64,000 nt of DNA from Calothrix sp. FI2-JRJ7 (lineage in GTDB: Bacteria; Cyanobacteriota; Cyanobacteriia; Cyanobacteriales; Nostocaceae): assembly GCA_019359675.1 (NCBI GenBank), contig JAHHGX010000002.1, forward strand, positions 1 through 64,000. Direction: 5' to 3'. Below are positions 37,139 through 46,385 of this stretch, piece after piece. Numbering within the stretch: the first letter of the stretch is position 1; each line of letters begins with the position of its first letter. The notes beneath the pieces were generated by a model that saw only the letters and a program-made list of their open reading frames with translations, made no database searches and was not told where the DNA came from. The translations under genes and the position numbers were made by a program.

Positions 37139-39619
37139 TTATGCTTCTACACCTGCTCCAGGTGTTAACAGTTCGCGACGTTCACTAGAACGAACGACGA
37201 CGTTATTGTTCTCATCGACATCAATGACGGCAACATCACCATCTTTAATGCGACCGGAGAGAATTTCCTCAGCAAGGCTATCCTCTAACAAGCGCATAAT
37301 TGCGCGACGTAAAGGTCTTGCACCATAGCTGGGGTTGTAACCTTCTTGGATAAGACGGTCTTTGAAGCGGTCGGTGATTTCCATCGTAATGCCTTTTTCG
37401 CCCAGGCGCCCGAAGACTTCCTTGAGCATGATTTCGGCAATTTCGGAAACTTCCTGCTTGTTCAACTGACGGAAGACGATAATTTCGTCGAGTCGGTTGA
37501 GGAACTCTGGACGGAAGTAGTTCTTCAGTTCTTCGTTAACTAAGAACTTGATACGGTTGTACTGGGATTCGCTAGCATCTTCGGCAAACTCGAAACCAAT
37601 ACCACCACCACCTTTTTCAATAACCTTAGAACCAATGTTCGAGGTCAAGATTAATAAGGTGTTCTTGAAGTCTACGGTACGTCCTTTCGCATCGGTAAGG
37701 CGCCCGTCTTCAAGAATTTGCAGCAGCATATTAAATACATCGGGGTGTGCTTTTTCGATTTCGTCGAAAAGTACCACGGTGTAAGGTCTACGGCGTACTG
37801 CTTCGGTTAACTGTCCACCTTCGTTGTATCCTACATAACCTGGAGGCGAACCGATGAGCTTAGAAACGGTGTGACGTTCCATGTACTCGGACATGTCAAG
37901 ACGAATCATTGCTTCTTCTGAACCAAAGAAGTATGAAGCCAATGATTTCGCTAACTCGGTTTTACCAACACCAGTAGGACCAGAGAATACAAAGCTAGCA
38001 ATTGGTCGGTTGGGGTTCTTCAAACCAACACGTGCGCGTCGAATTGCTCTCGACACAGCTTTAACTGCATCTTCTTGACCAATAAGACGCTGGTGCAAGG
38101 TGTCTTCCATGTGCAACAGCTTCTCAGATTCTGACTCAGTAAGCTTGTTGACTGGTACACCTGTCCAAGATGCCACAATGTGAGCAATGTCTTCTTCGGT
38201 AACAACGGGTTCATCGCCACCTTCAGTCTTCGTGCCACTTACTTTGCTTTGAGCAATGGCGCGAATTTCGGCTTTGATTTCCATTTCCCGGTCGCGCAAC
38301 TCACCTGCACGGTCGAAGTCTTGACCGCGTACTGCATCGTCTTTCTCTTTGAGAATTTGACGCAGTTCTTTATCAAGTTCTTTAGCTGCGGGGGGAAGTT
38401 GAGAATTAATTAAACGTACCCGTGAACCAGCTTCATCAACTAAGTCGATAGCTTTGTCGGGCAAATAACGGTCAGATATATAACGGTCAGATAATTTCGC
38501 TGCTGCTACCAAAGCTTCATCAGAAATTTTCAGCTTGTGGTGTTGCTCGTAGCGGTCACGTAAACCATATAAAATTTCAATGGTTTCATCTACTGACGGT
38601 TCACCCACCATTACTGGCTGGAAGCGACGTTCTAGGGCTGCATCGCGCTCGATGTGTTTACGGTACTCATCAAGGGTTGTGGCACCGATACACTGCAATT
38701 CTCCGCGTGCCAAAGCTGGCTTGAGGATATTTGCTGCGTCGATGGCGCCTTCTGCTGCACCAGCACCAATTAGGGTGTGAACCTCGTCGATTACTAATAT
38801 TACATTTCCCGCTTGTCGAATCTCATCCATGATTTTCTTCAAGCGTTCTTCAAATTCACCTCGATATTTGGTTCCTGCTACAAGCAAACCAATATCAAGA
38901 GTGACTACACGTTTATCTTCTAAAATGTCAGGTACATCTTTAGTGGCAATACGTGTTGCCAAACCTTCAGCAATAGCAGTTTTACCTACGCCAGGTTCAC
39001 CAATTAATACGGGGTTGTTCTTAGTCCGACGGCCAAGAATTTGGATTACCCGCTCAATTTCCTTAGCACGTCCCACAACAGGGTCAAGCTTACCGTCGAT
39101 TGCCATTTGGGTCAAATTTGAACCAAATTCATCCAACGTTGGGGTTTTGGTGCGGCTGGAAGGTCCACCTTGTGTTACCTCAGCGGTTTCGCCCAACATC
39201 CGAATGACTTGAGTGCGGACTTTCGATAAATCTACACCGAGGTTTTCTAGAACTCTAGCTGCTACACCTTCACCTTCGCGGATTAAGCCCAACAGCAGAT
39301 GCTCGGTGCCAATATAGTTGTGCCCCAACTGGCGAGCCTCTTCTAAGGAGAGTTCTAAAACTCGTTTGGCGCGTGGCGTAAACGGAATTTCCACAGCGAC
39401 AAAGCCCGAACCTCGACCTATGATTTTTTCTACTTCAATCCGAGCGTCTTTGAGATTGACACCCATCGATTTCAGCACTTTAGCTGCAACTCCGGTACCT
39501 TCGCCAATTAGACCCAGGAGGATCTGCTCAGTACCGACGAAATTATGCCCAAGACGGCGAGCCTCTTCTTGGGCAAGCATAATCACCTTAATGGCTTTTT
39601 CTGTGAAGCGTTCAAACAT
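37139..39619 (-). CDS. clpC: ATP-dependent Clp protease ATPase ClpC
   Basis: About 826 residues from ATG 39619, where the family's [20 protein letters not shown] begins; the frame is open 39 codons further upstream but without ClpC similarity. Domains are two Clp N repeats (1-150), AAA1 ([15 protein letters not shown], Walker [13 protein letters not shown]), a UVR middle domain (~420-460), AAA2 ([17 protein letters not shown]) and the C-terminal D2-small domain. ClpC unfolds proteins for ClpP in the stroma-like cytosol and is essential in cyanobacteria. Monocistronic with its own terminator. Confidence 0.96.
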   Translation of the reverse strand: MFERFTEKAIKVIMLAQEEARRLGHNFVGTEQILLGLIGEGTGVAAKVLKSMGVNLKDARIEVEKIIGRGSGFVAVEIPFTPRAKRVLELSLEEARQLGHNYIGTEHLLLGLIREGEGVAARVLENLGVDLSKVRTQVIRMLGETAEVTQGGPSSRTKTPTLDEFGSNLTQMAIDGKLDPVVGRAKEIERVIQILGRRTKNNPVLIGEPGVGKTAIAEGLATRIATKDVPDILEDKRVVTLDIGLLVAGTKYRGEFEERLKKIMDEIRQAGNVILVIDEVHTLIGAGAAEGAIDAANILKPALARGELQCIGATTLDEYRKHIERDAALERRFQPVMVGEPSVDETIEILYGLRDRYEQHHKLKISDEALVAAAKLSDRYISDRYLPDKAIDLVDEAGSRVRLINSQLPPAAKELDKELRQILKEKDDAVRGQDFDRAGELRDREMEIKAEIRAIAQSKVSGTKTEGGDEPVVTEEDIAHIVASWTGVPVNKLTESESEKLLHMEDTLHQRLIGQEDAVKAVSRAIRRARVGLKNPNRPIASFVFSGPTGVGKTELAKSLASYFFGSEEAMIRLDMSEYMERHTVSKLIGSPPGYVGYNEGGQLTEAVRRRPYTVVLFDEIEKAHPDVFNMLLQILEDGRLTDAKGRTVDFKNTLLILTSNIGSKVIEKGGGGIGFEFAEDASESQYNRIKFLVNEELKNYFRPEFLNRLDEIIVFRQLNKQEVSEIAEIMLKEVFGRLGEKGITMEITDRFKDRLIQEGYNPSYGARPLRRAIMRLLEDSLAEEILSGRIKDGDVAVIDVDENNNVVVRSSERRELLTPGAGVEA

Positions 39620-40097
39620 ATTTTTCCCATCACCTGCGTCGTGCCGGTATGCTGATTTTAGCACAGCCAAATAAGTCGGGTGCCTGTATAAAGGTGTAGA
39701 CAACCGAAATCGACGTAGCGAGTTTACAAGTTCCAATATGAACTTTTTTAACTTGTTTTACTGTTTATAAGTACACTGATTGGCGTTGAGATGCTTCTGT
39801 AGGGCTTATTTTGGGCAAACTTGTGACCATGAGTGTTGAGATATGTCAATACGCCCCCAAGTGAAAATATTTAACATTTTCTTTATTGCTCGTCAAGTCG
39901 AATTTGAACTTTAAGCTACAATTTCCATGAAATTATCATCACATTTTCTAAAAATTTATTTTCACTCACTAAAAATAAAGATTTATTAAATTAACGTTAA
40001 GCTTATTCAAAAACCTCAGAAACCAGGTTTCTAAGCAAGATTGTTGTTTTTATTACAATATTCAGCAAGAAACCAGGTTTCTAAATTTTTATGCATA
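39620..40097. repeat. clpC upstream region with a paired-palindrome repeat
   Basis: AGAAACCAGGTTTCT occurs at 40018-40032 and again at 40068-40082, 50 bases apart, just after the rimI stop. The clpC promoter should lie within 39640-39900, but I cannot pick a box. No gene. Confidence 0.55.
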
Positions 40098-40670
40098 TTA
40101 ATCTACAAATGTCAAGTCCCAGCCAGATTCATTTAGGCGCCTTTTAATGGTATCAAGCCAAGTATTAAGAGTTAGAGTGAATTGTGGCGCCTGGATATCA
40201 CCCAGCCAAAGAATCAAAGCATCTTCGTCATTGTCTTTGTAGTATCGGCGGCGTCGCCCTGCTGTTTTGAAACCAAATTTTTGATATAAATTAATGGCGC
40301 CTACATTTGAAGGACGGACTTCGAGAGTGGCCCGCTCCAAACCATGTTCGTGAGCAGTCTTGAGAAGCGAAAATAGTACAGCTTGTCCCAAACCTTGGTT
40401 TTGATATCGAGGATGAACCGCCAAAATCGTAATATGCGCTTCATCTAAAATCGACCAAAAACAACCCATTCCTGATAATTCGTTAGAAGCAGGGGAAGAG
40501 GTAGAACCAAGCAAAACAGAGTTTGGACTCTCTAACTCTCGCTGATACCCATCAAGTGTCCATAACCCACCAAAACAAGCTTGGTCAAGTTCAACTAAAG
40601 CACCCAAGTGCTTATGTGTCAATGATTGGATTTCTAAATTTAATGTGTTCACACTTATTGGTAATGGCAC
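40098..40670 (-). CDS. rimI: Ribosomal-protein-alanine N-acetyltransferase RimI-like
   Basis: A 190-residue GNAT. The acetyl-CoA loop is HPRYQNQGLGQAVLFSLL with EVRPSNVGAINLYQKFGF after it, the RimI hallmark pair (RxxNxxAxxLYxxxGF). The N-terminal LDQACFGGLWTLDGYQREL is also typical. RimI proteins acetylate the N-terminal alanine of S18 and sometimes other proteins. The tail of ~30 residues is longer than in E. coli. It is divergent from lysA. Confidence 0.85.
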   Translation of the reverse strand: MPLPISVNTLNLEIQSLTHKHLGALVELDQACFGGLWTLDGYQRELESPNSVLLGSTSSPASNELSGMGCFWSILDEAHITILAVHPRYQNQGLGQAVLFSLLKTAHEHGLERATLEVRPSNVGAINLYQKFGFKTAGRRRRYYKDNDEDALILWLGDIQAPQFTLTLNTWLDTIKRRLNESGWDLTFVD

Positions 40671-40814
40671 ATCCCATCTGTAAACTAAAGGTGGGAATAT
40701 TTACTCTGTAACAAAAATTTAATAATTTAGATAAAGATTGGTTTGCGCTCTATCTAGCAAACTAACCATTACATGTACATGCCCGTCTAGTAAACAACGA
40801 CAAATTTTAACGTT

Positions 40815-42218
40815 ATGGTATCGACACATCCGGCTAAGGTTCAAGATTCTGGTAGTAAATATTTACCGATTGTTACAAAAAATAACATTGATATTTCTCC
40901 AAATCAATCTCTGTTACCGATTACAGCTAAGGTAAATAGTCACGACCATCTTGAAATTGGAGGTTGTGACGTTAAAAATTTAGTTCACCAATTTGGCTCA
41001 CCCTTATACATAGTAGACGAAGAAACATTACGTACAGCTTGCCGCCAGTACCGCGATAGTTTCCAGCGTTATTATAAGGGCTGCTCACAGGTATTATACG
41101 CTTCTAAGGCATGGAGTTTAACGGCAATCTGCGCTATCGTTCATTCTGAAGGTTTAGGTATAGACGTAGTTTCAGGGGGCGAATTGTACACAGCATTAAA
41201 TGCGGGTGTCAACCCTAGTCAAATTTATTTTCACGGAAATAATAAATCGCGCCAAGAGCTTGTTTTCGCTATAGAGTCAAACATTACTATTGTTGTTGAT
41301 AACTGGTATGAGCTAGAAACATTATTTGAATTAGCTTCCACCACCTCGGTATCAGTACGAATAATGTTGCGGTTAACACCGGGTATTGAGTGTCATACTC
41401 ATGAGTATATTCGTACTGGACATTTAGACAGTAAATTTGGGTTTGACCCGAACCAACTTGGGGAAGTATTCGAGTATGTCAGTAAGCAAAGCAAGCTCAA
41501 CTGTGTAGGAGTTCATGCTCACATTGGTTCTCAAATTTTTGAGCGTCAACCACATCGTGACCTAGCAGCGGTGATGGTGCAATGGTTAGAACAAGCAGCA
41601 AGTTATGGGTTAGCTATAACCGAGTTAAATGTAGGTGGTGGTTTAGGAACTAAATATATTGAGTCCGATGACCCACCAAGTATTGAAGAATGGGTAAAAC
41701 CAATTTGCGAGGTTATTCAATCCGCATGTGAGAAACTTTCTTTACCTTTACCCAAACTGCTATCTGAACCAGGACGCTCTTTAATTGCCACTTCTTGCGT
41801 CACAGCGTATACTATTGGTTCATCAAAACAAATTCCTGGAATCCGTAACTACATAGCAGTTGACGGTGGTATGTCAGATAATCCTCGTCCAATTACTTAT
41901 CAATCAGTTTACCGCGCGGTCGTCGCGAACAAAATGTCGGATAAGTGTAGCGAAACCGTAACAGTTGCCGGAAAGCACTGTGAATCAGGAGATATTCTAA
42001 TCAAGAATGCTGAGTTACCTTTAACTCAACCAGGAGATATTTTGGTTGTAATGGCAACGGGTGCGTACAATTACAGTATGGCATCGAACTATAATCGCCT
42101 GCCTCGTCCGGCAGCGGTTTTAGTATCGAACGGCGAAGCAAATATTATTTTGCAACGCGAAACATACCAAGATTTAATTCGACAAGATTGTTTACCAGAA
42201 AGACTTCAAAAAAGTTAA
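40815..42218 (+). CDS. lysA: Diaminopimelate decarboxylase
   Basis: A 467-residue PLP enzyme converting meso-diaminopimelate to lysine. The PLP lysine is in VLYASKAWS, the cofactor phosphate loop includes LNVGGGLGTKY, and the substrate residues are in EPGRSLIA and the CESGDIL block of the C-terminal barrel. The first ~45 residues are a non-conserved extension. Followed by cdaA and uppS on the same strand, a conserved cyanobacterial cluster as far as I recall. Heptamer repeats (GAGTTAT) at 42226-42260 separate it from cdaA. Confidence 0.95.
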   Translation: MVSTHPAKVQDSGSKYLPIVTKNNIDISPNQSLLPITAKVNSHDHLEIGGCDVKNLVHQFGSPLYIVDEETLRTACRQYRDSFQRYYKGCSQVLYASKAWSLTAICAIVHSEGLGIDVVSGGELYTALNAGVNPSQIYFHGNNKSRQELVFAIESNITIVVDNWYELETLFELASTTSVSVRIMLRLTPGIECHTHEYIRTGHLDSKFGFDPNQLGEVFEYVSKQSKLNCVGVHAHIGSQIFERQPHRDLAAVMVQWLEQAASYGLAITELNVGGGLGTKYIESDDPPSIEEWVKPICEVIQSACEKLSLPLPKLLSEPGRSLIATSCVTAYTIGSSKQIPGIRNYIAVDGGMSDNPRPITYQSVYRAVVANKMSDKCSETVTVAGKHCESGDILIKNAELPLTQPGDILVVMATGAYNYSMASNYNRLPRPAAVLVSNGEANIILQRETYQDLIRQDCLPERLQKS

Positions 42219-42225
42219 AAGTTAA

Positions 42226-42260
42226 GAGTTATGAGTTATGAGTTATGAGTTATGAGTTAC
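42226..42260. repeat. Heptamer tandem repeat (GAGTTAT x5)
   Basis: Five heptamers (four GAGTTAT and a final GAGTTAC) between lysA and cdaA. Such short tandemly repeated repetitive heptamers are typical of filamentous cyanobacteria. A different heptamer array is at 57536-57556. Confidence 0.8.
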
Positions 42261-42344
42261 CTTAAAGTGTTGATTCTTAACTCCGCGCCTCCTAACTTCT
42301 AACTCCTAACTAATTAAAGGCAGAGTAGTACATTTCCAGATGTC

Positions 42345-43265
42345 ATGAGAGATTGGTGGAAGCAATGGCTGATAGCGGGATGGTCGCAGTCCTTGCTACT
42401 AAAGACTCTGGATATTTTGTTAGTACTGGCGCTGACTTATATGATGCTGGTTCTAATTAACGAACGGCGAACGCTGCGGATGGTACTGGGATTTGTGATC
42501 TTAATGCTAGCTTCAGTTTTGTCGCATCAGTGGGGGCTGGAACTGCTAAATTTTGTATTGGAAAAGTTAGTGATTGGCTGTGCGGTGGCAATGGCGGTTG
42601 CACTTCAATCTGAGTTTCGGCGATTTTTAGAGTTATTGGGACGGGGAGAGTTTAAGAAGCTATTTCAGCCTTCAACTCTGGCGCTTCCCAAGTCAGATAG
42701 CACAATTGATGAAATTGTTGAAGCTGTTAGAGAATTGTCGAAAAGTCGGATTGGAGCGCTATTGATTATAGAAACAACAGGTCCAATAGACGAAAGAGAT
42801 TTTTCTGTGCCCGGAGTAAAATTAAATGCTGAAGTTTCTAAAGAACTAATCCAAACAATTTTTCAGCCCAAGACACTTTTACACGACGGTGCTACATTAG
42901 TACGTGGCTCTCGGATTCTCGCATCGGGTATAATCTTACCGCTATCGGGACGCACAGCCTCGCGCCAGTTGGGTACACGCCACCGGGCGGCGATGGGTAT
43001 TACTGAGCGGGTCGAAAATTGTATTTGTGTAGTTGTATCAGAAGAGACGGGTTCAATTTCTTTGGCAGAAAGGGGAACCCTAAATAGACCATTAACTATT
43101 GCGAAGTTAAAAGAGTTGCTCGAAGATAAACTGTCACCTACTATTGACCGGGAAGCAGTGGCGCCTGGTTTACTAAGTTTGGGGCGAAAAATTCGGAGCA
43201 AAAGCCTCTTTGTAGTTTCACGATTACTCGGATTACCATCGACCGCTCCTCGGGATAAAAAATGA
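42345..43265 (+). CDS. cdaA: Diadenylate cyclase CdaA
   Basis: A 306-residue membrane enzyme that makes c-di-AMP from two ATP. Three N-terminal hydrophobic helices (about 15-85) precede the DAC domain with its two catalytic motifs, DGA (LLHDGATLV) and RHR ([13 protein letters not shown]), and [16 protein letters not shown]. The C-terminal ~55 residues are poorly conserved. c-di-AMP controls potassium and osmotic balance and cell-wall homeostasis, which fits the neighbouring lysA and uppS. Its stop overlaps the uppS start by four bases. Confidence 0.94.
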   Translation: MRDWWKQWLIAGWSQSLLLKTLDILLVLALTYMMLVLINERRTLRMVLGFVILMLASVLSHQWGLELLNFVLEKLVIGCAVAMAVALQSEFRRFLELLGRGEFKKLFQPSTLALPKSDSTIDEIVEAVRELSKSRIGALLIIETTGPIDERDFSVPGVKLNAEVSKELIQTIFQPKTLLHDGATLVRGSRILASGIILPLSGRTASRQLGTRHRAAMGITERVENCICVVVSEETGSISLAERGTLNRPLTIAKLKELLEDKLSPTIDREAVAPGLLSLGRKIRSKSLFVVSRLLGLPSTAPRDKK

Positions 43266-44011
43266 CAGCACAACAGACAGAACTGCGAGTTTTACCCTCT
43301 GACTTGAAACGCGAATTATTACCAAAGCACGTTGCAGTGATTTGTGACGGCAATGGTCGGTGGGCTAGGCATAGAGGACTACCCCGTATAATGGGTCACA
43401 AACGCGGGGTTGAGTCTCTCAAGCAATTACTACGTACCTGTAATGATTGGGGAATAGAAGCGTTAACCGCGTATGCTTTTTCAACTGAAAACTGGAAACG
43501 ACCCCAGGAAGAAGTTGATTTTTTAATGACTTTATTTCAGGTAGTTTTGCGTAATGAGTTGCGCGAGATGATGAAAGAGAATGTACGCATAAAGTTTGCT
43601 GGTAACTTAAATGCACTTCCAACTGCTTTGCAAGAGCAAATCAGTGACGCAATGGAAGAAACGCGGAACAATCGCGGTATAAAGTTTACTATTGCCACTA
43701 ATTATGGTGGTAGACAAGAGATATTATCAGCTTGTCGCGCGATTGCTGAAAAAGTCGAGCAAGGTTTGCTTAAACCTTCAGAAATTGACGAAGCTATTTT
43801 TGAGAGCCATCTTTACACCGCTGGCATTGGCGACCCAGATTTATTAATTCGCACAAGCGGGGAAATGCGGATTAGCAACTTCCTGCTATGGCAGATTGCT
43901 TACACTGAAATATATATTACAGATGCACTTTGGCCCGATTTCGACCGCGACGAATTTCACCGTGCCTTATTAAGTTTTCAAAAGCGCGAACGACGGTTTG
44001 GAAAAGCCTAA
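43262..44011 (+). CDS. uppS: Isoprenyl transferase (undecaprenyl diphosphate synthase)
   Basis: A 249-residue cis-prenyltransferase that builds the C55 lipid carrier for peptidoglycan and glycans. The signature is complete: [20 protein letters not shown] with the catalytic Asp, [24 protein letters not shown], and [20 protein letters not shown] with the terminal [18 protein letters not shown] overlap with cdaA indicates coupled translation. A GGTGGGCACTGCCCACC hairpin at 44018-44034 ends the operon and the convergent DUF3143 gene. Confidence 0.96.
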   Translation: MTAQQTELRVLPSDLKRELLPKHVAVICDGNGRWARHRGLPRIMGHKRGVESLKQLLRTCNDWGIEALTAYAFSTENWKRPQEEVDFLMTLFQVVLRNELREMMKENVRIKFAGNLNALPTALQEQISDAMEETRNNRGIKFTIATNYGGRQEILSACRAIAEKVEQGLLKPSEIDEAIFESHLYTAGIGDPDLLIRTSGEMRISNFLLWQIAYTEIYITDALWPDFDRDEFHRALLSFQKRERRFGKA

Positions 44012-44017
44012 ATTTAG

Positions 44018-44034
44018 GGTGGGCACTGCCCACC
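44018..44034. terminator. GGTGGGC / GCCCACC hairpin between convergent genes
   Basis: Perfect 7-bp stem with ACT loop. A second copy of the repeat lies at 49626-49642. No long T-run, so the terminator role is inferred from position. Confidence 0.45.
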
Positions 44035-44048
44035 TTACGAGGTACTCA

Positions 44049-44321
44049 TTAAGGGCCTGCAAACACTGCTTGTTCAACATCTTGACGAGAGAGCGAATAT
44101 TTAAACGACCGCTGAATATCTTGCCCATTTTCTCCAGCTTGGATGTATCGAACCGTAATTTGTTCGACATCAAGCCATAATTCCGCGTTCCAGTTGGTTT
44201 GTTCTAGGTGCCAGCAATGTAGTTCGCGGTTGTCTTGCTCACAACCTTGGTCGCGTAACCATTGTTCAATTTCTGGCAAGGGATGGCTGTATAAAGGTGT
44301 GTCAGGAGAAAGTTGAGACAT
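44049..44321 (-). CDS. DUF3143 family protein
   Basis: A 90-residue soluble protein (PLYSHPLPEIEQWLRDQGCE, WNAELWLDVEQITVRYI, FKYSLSRQDVEQAVFAGP) of a small cyanobacterial family. It sits at the end of the dnaK-dnaJ-J protein cluster, which is its usual location in my memory. Function unknown. Confidence 0.82.
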   Translation of the reverse strand: MSQLSPDTPLYSHPLPEIEQWLRDQGCEQDNRELHCWHLEQTNWNAELWLDVEQITVRYIQAGENGQDIQRSFKYSLSRQDVEQAVFAGP

Positions 44322-44417
44322 AAGTTATGTACTGAGGATAAAAACACCTGTAAGTCATAATCACAAGCATCAGAGAATAATGACTACATTAATATTAAAA
44401 ATTTTATCTTTTTTAGC

Positions 44418-44939
44418 TTATAAACGGCTATTTAATGTATTAGGTTTCGTTGATGCAGGCAATTTGGTAATTTGTTGTTCAACAGAAACAGATTGTTGAT
44501 GAATAGAAACAAATGCACTATCTCCGCGCGTTAAACCGACCACAGCAACAAGTAACAAGCAACCTACAAACGTCAGCCCTAGGATAAAGAGTGCAAAAAG
44601 TTCACCACCTGAAAGCGGACGGTCGGTAGCATCAAGATAAGCTGACTTACTCCAATCGTAAGAATTATATGGACGATTTAAATCGGGAGGCGCCTGGATA
44701 ACCCCAAAACGTGAATAACCAATTTTGAAGTCATAGTTTAATCGTCGCTCAGGACTGCTGAGGGTCGCATAAGCTTCATTAATTTCCCGAAATTTCGCAG
44801 TAGCAACTTTCTCTGATAACTCAGTAGTATCTGGGTGGTACAGTTTGCTGAGTTCACGATATGCGCGTCGAATATCAATTACTGACGCACTTGGATGCAG
44901 TCCTAGCAATGCGTAATAAGTTGGTTCCGGCTCTTGCAT
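44418..44939 (-). CDS. Membrane-anchored J-domain protein
   Basis: 173 residues. The J domain (YYALLGLHPSASVIDIRRAY, YHPDTTELS with the HPD triad) covers 7-72 and should stimulate an Hsp70. A membrane helix follows at about 111-133 (FALFILGLTFVGCLLLVAVV), then a polar tail. It probably recruits the neighbouring DnaK to a membrane, perhaps the thylakoid. Confidence 0.88.
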   Translation of the reverse strand: MQEPEPTYYALLGLHPSASVIDIRRAYRELSKLYHPDTTELSEKVATAKFREINEAYATLSSPERRLNYDFKIGYSRFGVIQAPPDLNRPYNSYDWSKSAYLDATDRPLSGGELFALFILGLTFVGCLLLVAVVGLTRGDSAFVSIHQQSVSVEQQITKLPASTKPNTLNSRL

Positions 44940-45066
44940 TTTCCCGCCACTAAAATAAGAGTGAATGATTAATAGCTACTATTAGTAAGCTTTCTATTAT
45001 TCTAAAGCTATTGAACATGCGCTAATCAAACATGAAACATTGAGTAATAGTGGTTTGGGCATAGGT

Positions 45067-46062
45067 CTACAGTAAGTCAGCGCGTGGTTTAAAAGTCTCA
45101 ATTTGGCGTAACTTTTCATAAAGTTCGCGTTCTTGGTCGCTGATAGTTCTGGGAGTAACAATCTGAATTTCGACAAGTTGGTCTCCACGCTTACCAGCTT
45201 CGTTAGGATAACCCTTATTAGCTAAACGAAATCTTTGACCCGAACGTACCCCACTTGGTATTGACATTTTAACAGGGCCATCTAGCGTTGGCGCCTCTAT
45301 TTGCCCACCTAACACAGCTTCACTTGGGGTAACAGGAACTTGGCACAATATATTTAAGCCTTCAAGTTTGAACTGTGAATTTGGCTCAACTGTTATTTTT
45401 AAGTATAAATCACCACCGTTTATACCCTGGTCACGTAGTCGAATCGTTTGACCAGTCACCATACCAGCAGGCATATTTACCTCCAACGAGCGTCCATCTT
45501 CAAGACGAATTCGTTCCAAACCACCTTGATAAGCTTTACTGAGCGGAATAGTTAGACGCGCTTCGATATCACGACGCTGTGGTCGCTCCTTCGCGTTGTA
45601 AGACACTTTGCTTCTGGTATTGCGGAACGGGTCGCTGCTACCATTTGTGTAGCCATTAGAAGCCGTTCTTGTTTCTTTACTAGTGGCGCCAACACCAATT
45701 ACTTGGTTGATAAAATCATCAAAACTACTGTATTGACCAGGGTCTACAGTACCATTGCTACGATTATTTTTATTACTACCAGACCAAGTGGCGCCTTTTG
45801 GAGTTTTGCTTGTAAAACCTTTTTGCTTCCAATGACGACAATATTCGTCGTACTGTGCGCGTCGAACTTCGTCTAAAAGAACTTCTTTAGCTTCATTAAT
45901 ATCTTTAAATTTTTCTGCGGCTTGCTCATTTCCTTGGTTGCGGTCAGGATGAAATTGAAGCGCTAATTTTCGATAAGCTTTCCTAATATCCTCATACGAG
46001 GCATCTTTGGATACTCCTAAAATTTCGTAATAATCTCGAAAATTCTGCAAATTGAGTGACAT
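45067..46062 (-). CDS. dnaJ: DnaJ-type co-chaperone (class II, no zinc finger)
   Basis: 331 residues: J domain at 8-75 with HPD in [14 protein letters not shown], a Ser/Asn-rich linker (~90-165), and two C-terminal beta domains ([40 protein letters not shown]). The cysteine-rich zinc domain of class I DnaJ is absent. It lies 323 bases downstream of the dnaK gene, the arrangement of the dnaK3-dnaJ pair known in Synechocystis. Confidence 0.92.
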   Translation of the reverse strand: MSLNLQNFRDYYEILGVSKDASYEDIRKAYRKLALQFHPDRNQGNEQAAEKFKDINEAKEVLLDEVRRAQYDEYCRHWKQKGFTSKTPKGATWSGSNKNNRSNGTVDPGQYSSFDDFINQVIGVGATSKETRTASNGYTNGSSDPFRNTRSKVSYNAKERPQRRDIEARLTIPLSKAYQGGLERIRLEDGRSLEVNMPAGMVTGQTIRLRDQGINGGDLYLKITVEPNSQFKLEGLNILCQVPVTPSEAVLGGQIEAPTLDGPVKMSIPSGVRSGQRFRLANKGYPNEAGKRGDQLVEIQIVTPRTISDQERELYEKLRQIETFKPRADLL

Positions 46063-46385
46063 AATTAGGTGTTTAACTAATATATGAGCGATTTTTCTAT
46101 TTAGACCAGTAATCAGACTAATAAATAGAAATTATAAAGTTTTACTTGTTGAACGTGCAGTAAGCGTAGCGCATCTATTGAGTAGAAACCGGGTTTCTTG
46201 TTCGATATCTTGTAATAAGAACGAGGATTTGGCGTAGAAACCCGGTTTCTTTGCATAAATCCTGTCCGTATTAAACAATGTTCCTGATATAGAATTTATT
46301 ACGTAGCATTAAATTACTACATAATTAACGAGTAGCAGATACTTAATATGGCGTAAAGGCGGGAAAACCCGCCATTACTCTACAA
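46063..46385. repeat. dnaK-dnaJ spacer with a paired-palindrome repeat
   Basis: AGAAACCGGGTTTCT at 46184-46198 and AGAAACCCGGTTTCT at 46236-46250, 52 bases apart. It sits between two genes likely to be cotranscribed, so the mRNA would carry two strong hairpins. GGCGGGAAAACCCGCC at 46356-46371 is another hairpin, just after the dnaK stop. Confidence 0.6.

Noticed and set aside
38020-39674. ORFs on both strands within clpC
   Set aside because: All lie inside the conserved ClpC frame and show no similarity of their own.
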